64,000 bases of DNA from Mycoavidus cysteinexigens_B. Its GTDB lineage: Bacteria > Pseudomonadota > Gammaproteobacteria > Burkholderiales > Burkholderiaceae. Made by a program: the position numbers and the translations under genes. Each line of letters starts with the position of its first letter. The stretch's first letter is position 1. Below, piece after piece: positions 62,403 through 64,000 of the stretch. The stretch lies in contig JASSUG010000003.1 of assembly GCA_031963465.1 (NCBI GenBank), positions 186,001-250,000 of the forward strand, in the 5' to 3' direction. The notes below the pieces were generated by a model. It made no database searches and had not been told where the DNA came from. It worked only from the letters and a program-made list of their open reading frames with translations.

Positions 62403-63428
62403 ATGAAAAGATTGCTTGACTGGAGAGACAGAGTTCGCTTCAGGTTGTTGAAAAAATGTCGTATTTATTTTGTATTCGCGTTGACGAGCCTCTATTGGCT
62501 AGTGGCCTACGCGAATGGACTGGTTGCACCGAACGTGAATCCTGTCGCGCTACCACAGGTTGTGGCGCATCGCGGCGGCACTGGCGATGCGCCGGAGAAT
62601 ACGCTTGAAGCGATCAGGCTCGCAGTTGCGCACGGTGCCGATGGGATGTGGCTCACCGTGCAGTTGAGCAAAGATGGTGTGCCGATACTATATCGCCCTA
62701 CCGATCTCGCCTCGTTAACAAATGCGTCCGGCCCAGTCGCAAATTACACAGCGGCCGAATTGGCACGGATGAATGTCGGATGGAATTTCAAGAACGAGCA
62801 TGGGCAATATCCATATTGCGACCGTCCGATTGGCATTCCGACACTACGCGACGCTTTGCGCTTGCTACCAGTCGGCATGCCAGTAGTGCTCGATATGAAA
62901 GCACTACCCGCTGAGCCACAGGCGCGGGCGGTGGCGCAGGTACTGAGCGACGAGGATGCGTGGCCGCATGTATTAATTTATTCAACCGAGGCTGCGTATC
63001 AACAGGCTTTCAACAGCTATCCACAAGCCCGGTTATTCGAATCGCGCGATGCAACGCGCAGCCGGCTAGTACAAATTTTACTCAATGATGGTTACGAAAG
63101 CGTACCACTTGCGTCTGCATGGACTGGTTTCGAATTACACCGAAAGCTGGTGGTGGCGGAAAATTTAACCCTTGGCGAAGGTATCTCGCAAGTCAATGGG
63201 ATGATGTGGACACCTGCGACAGTTGCTCGCTTCCGTCATCAGCAGGCGTCAGTGAAAATCCTCGCGTTTGCAGTCAATAATGCGCTCGACTACCAAACTG
63301 CAGCGTGTCTCGGCCTGGATGCAGTATTATCGGACTCGCCGCGGAAGATGGTGGCGATCAAAGCCGAGTTAAGCCATAAGCCATTACTGTGCGAGGCAAC
63401 TGCAAAGAGATCCCTTGTCACGCGCTAG
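62403..63428 (+). CDS. GDPD-like membrane-anchored protein with altered active site
   Basis: 341 residues from ATG 62403 (the frame opens at TTG 62376). An N-terminal membrane anchor is visible (IYFVFALTSLYWLVAYANGL). The domain then starts like glycerophosphodiester phosphodiesterases: VVAHRGGTGDAPENTLEA. The canonical metal block GADxIExDVxxTKDG is GADGMWLTVQLSKDG here, and the usual HD after it reads YR. Two to four metal or catalytic residues are therefore replaced, though the fold and later motifs (VVLDMKALP, DAVLSDSPRKM) are kept. It may be a different hydrolase or a non-catalytic relative. Confidence 0.8.
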   Translation: MKRLLDWRDRVRFRLLKKCRIYFVFALTSLYWLVAYANGLVAPNVNPVALPQVVAHRGGTGDAPENTLEAIRLAVAHGADGMWLTVQLSKDGVPILYRPTDLASLTNASGPVANYTAAELARMNVGWNFKNEHGQYPYCDRPIGIPTLRDALRLLPVGMPVVLDMKALPAEPQARAVAQVLSDEDAWPHVLIYSTEAAYQQAFNSYPQARLFESRDATRSRLVQILLNDGYESVPLASAWTGFELHRKLVVAENLTLGEGISQVNGMMWTPATVARFRHQQASVKILAFAVNNALDYQTAACLGLDAVLSDSPRKMVAIKAELSHKPLLCEATAKRSLVTR

Positions 63429-64000
63429 CCACAGGCGAAATCTTAATATTTATTTCCTCAAGATAACTGCGTGGATTACCCTGTGCATCCATTTGAATAT
63501 CTCGCGTCGAATCGTCAGAAAGATCCAAATTTCATCGGCGAGCGTATCGGCTTGCACCTTAATAATCTGCAGATGGGACAGGTGCCAGGATAACCTACTC
63601 AGCGGTAACAGGAACTACTACAGTTTAAGGCAGTGCCGAAATCACTAGCTATGTGTTAGATCATTATGGTCTGATTACGGTGAAAGGCCAGAATTCACGG
63701 TTTGTACAAAACCAAAAAAGCAAAATAGAAAATCCATAAATTGCGCTGCTTTACACCAATTATCTCAATTTTATGCCAGCCTAAATAGGGGGAATGGCGA
63801 TGATTAAATGGGGTAATTGTGCATAAAAATACCCCATTAAACGGTATTGTTCCCCCATTTGAATACTGCGCTGAATGGTTTTGGTGTGATGCAAGTATCG
63901 GATTGTTTGGAAGTTAGACGGATGAAGAAAAATTTGCAGCACGTAAACATGACCTCATCCAGGCCATTCTAACGGTGAATAACTTCTTTGAGCGCCTAAG
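63429..64000. other. Non-coding tail of the window
   Basis: No supportable gene. Nested inverted repeats lie at 63788-63856 (GGGGGAA outside, AATGGGGTA inside, each with its complement). The last 80 bases hold an open stretch (DEEKFAARKHDLIQAILTVN) that runs to the window edge and is unidentified. Confidence 0.45.
63788..63856. repeat. Nested inverted repeats
   Basis: GGGGGAA (63788-63794) pairs with TTCCCCC (63850-63856). Inside it AATGGGGTA (63807-63815) pairs with TACCCCATT (63830-63838). This could be a small non-autonomous element or a terminator-like structure. Confidence 0.6.

Overview
The window comes from a beta-proteobacterium of the Burkholderia family. hscA-fdx, sucA-sucB-lpdA-zapE, suhB, trmJ, and the order cysS / AlkA-like glycosylase / accA / tilS / lysC / tRNA-Ser all read as Burkholderiaceae housekeeping genes. 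Mixed with them are many broken transposases, phage remnants, very large NACHT-HEAT proteins, a WD40 protein with an F-box-like start, and a stand-alone NRPS cluster. That mixture suggests a host-associated, possibly endofungal lineage of the Mycoavidus/Glomeribacter type. The family-level placement is well supported; the endosymbiont placement is inference.

Layout. 1-9346: end of the Isc operon (hscA, 5'-truncated by the window edge, and fdx), then the 2-oxoglutarate dehydrogenase genes and zapE. 9347-23734: a compact biosynthetic cluster on the plus strand, with a DUF849/BKACE-like enzyme carrying an inserted four-fold Trp repeat, a three-module NRPS (C-A-T-C-A-T-dual E/C-A-T-TE) and a NodU-type carbamoyltransferase. 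23735-39193: two giant STAND/NACHT proteins with different N-termini but the same NACHT core, 33-residue HEAT-like repeats and C-terminal cap. Each is followed by a hemerythrin gene or hemerythrin fragment, which points to an old segmental duplication. Remnants of a third NACHT-HEAT gene and of a second WD40 gene lie at 38.8-39.2 kb, along with IS110 and ISNCY fragments.

39216-51576: core genes suhB, trmJ, lpxH, ppiB, a TPR protein, cysS, glycosylase, accA, tilS, an EamA transporter behind a LexA-box-like operator, lysC, a glycine-rich membrane protein and tRNA-Ser(GCU). 51577-61587: a decayed prophage or island. It lies between the tRNA-Ser 3' end and a 14-bp copy of that end. It holds an XRE regulator, phage virion and tail-fibre pieces, an intact IS110 element that split the tail fibre exactly at a CT core, a fibre-assembly protein, endolysin, holin, Rz with an amber codon, intact Rz1, and a minus-strand cargo gene coding for an F-box-like, pentapeptide, 14-blade WD40 protein. 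61588-64000: IS66, IS3 and terminase fragments, a GDPD-like protein missing its usual metal ligands, and non-coding sequence.

How the parts fit. The core genes are ordinary Fe-S assembly, TCA cycle, tRNA, lipid A and amino-acid functions. The accessory parts (NRPS cluster, NACHT-HEAT family, F-box-like WD40 gene beside a phage lysis cassette) are the likely sites of host or phage interaction. All functional statements come from reading motifs; no database search was run.
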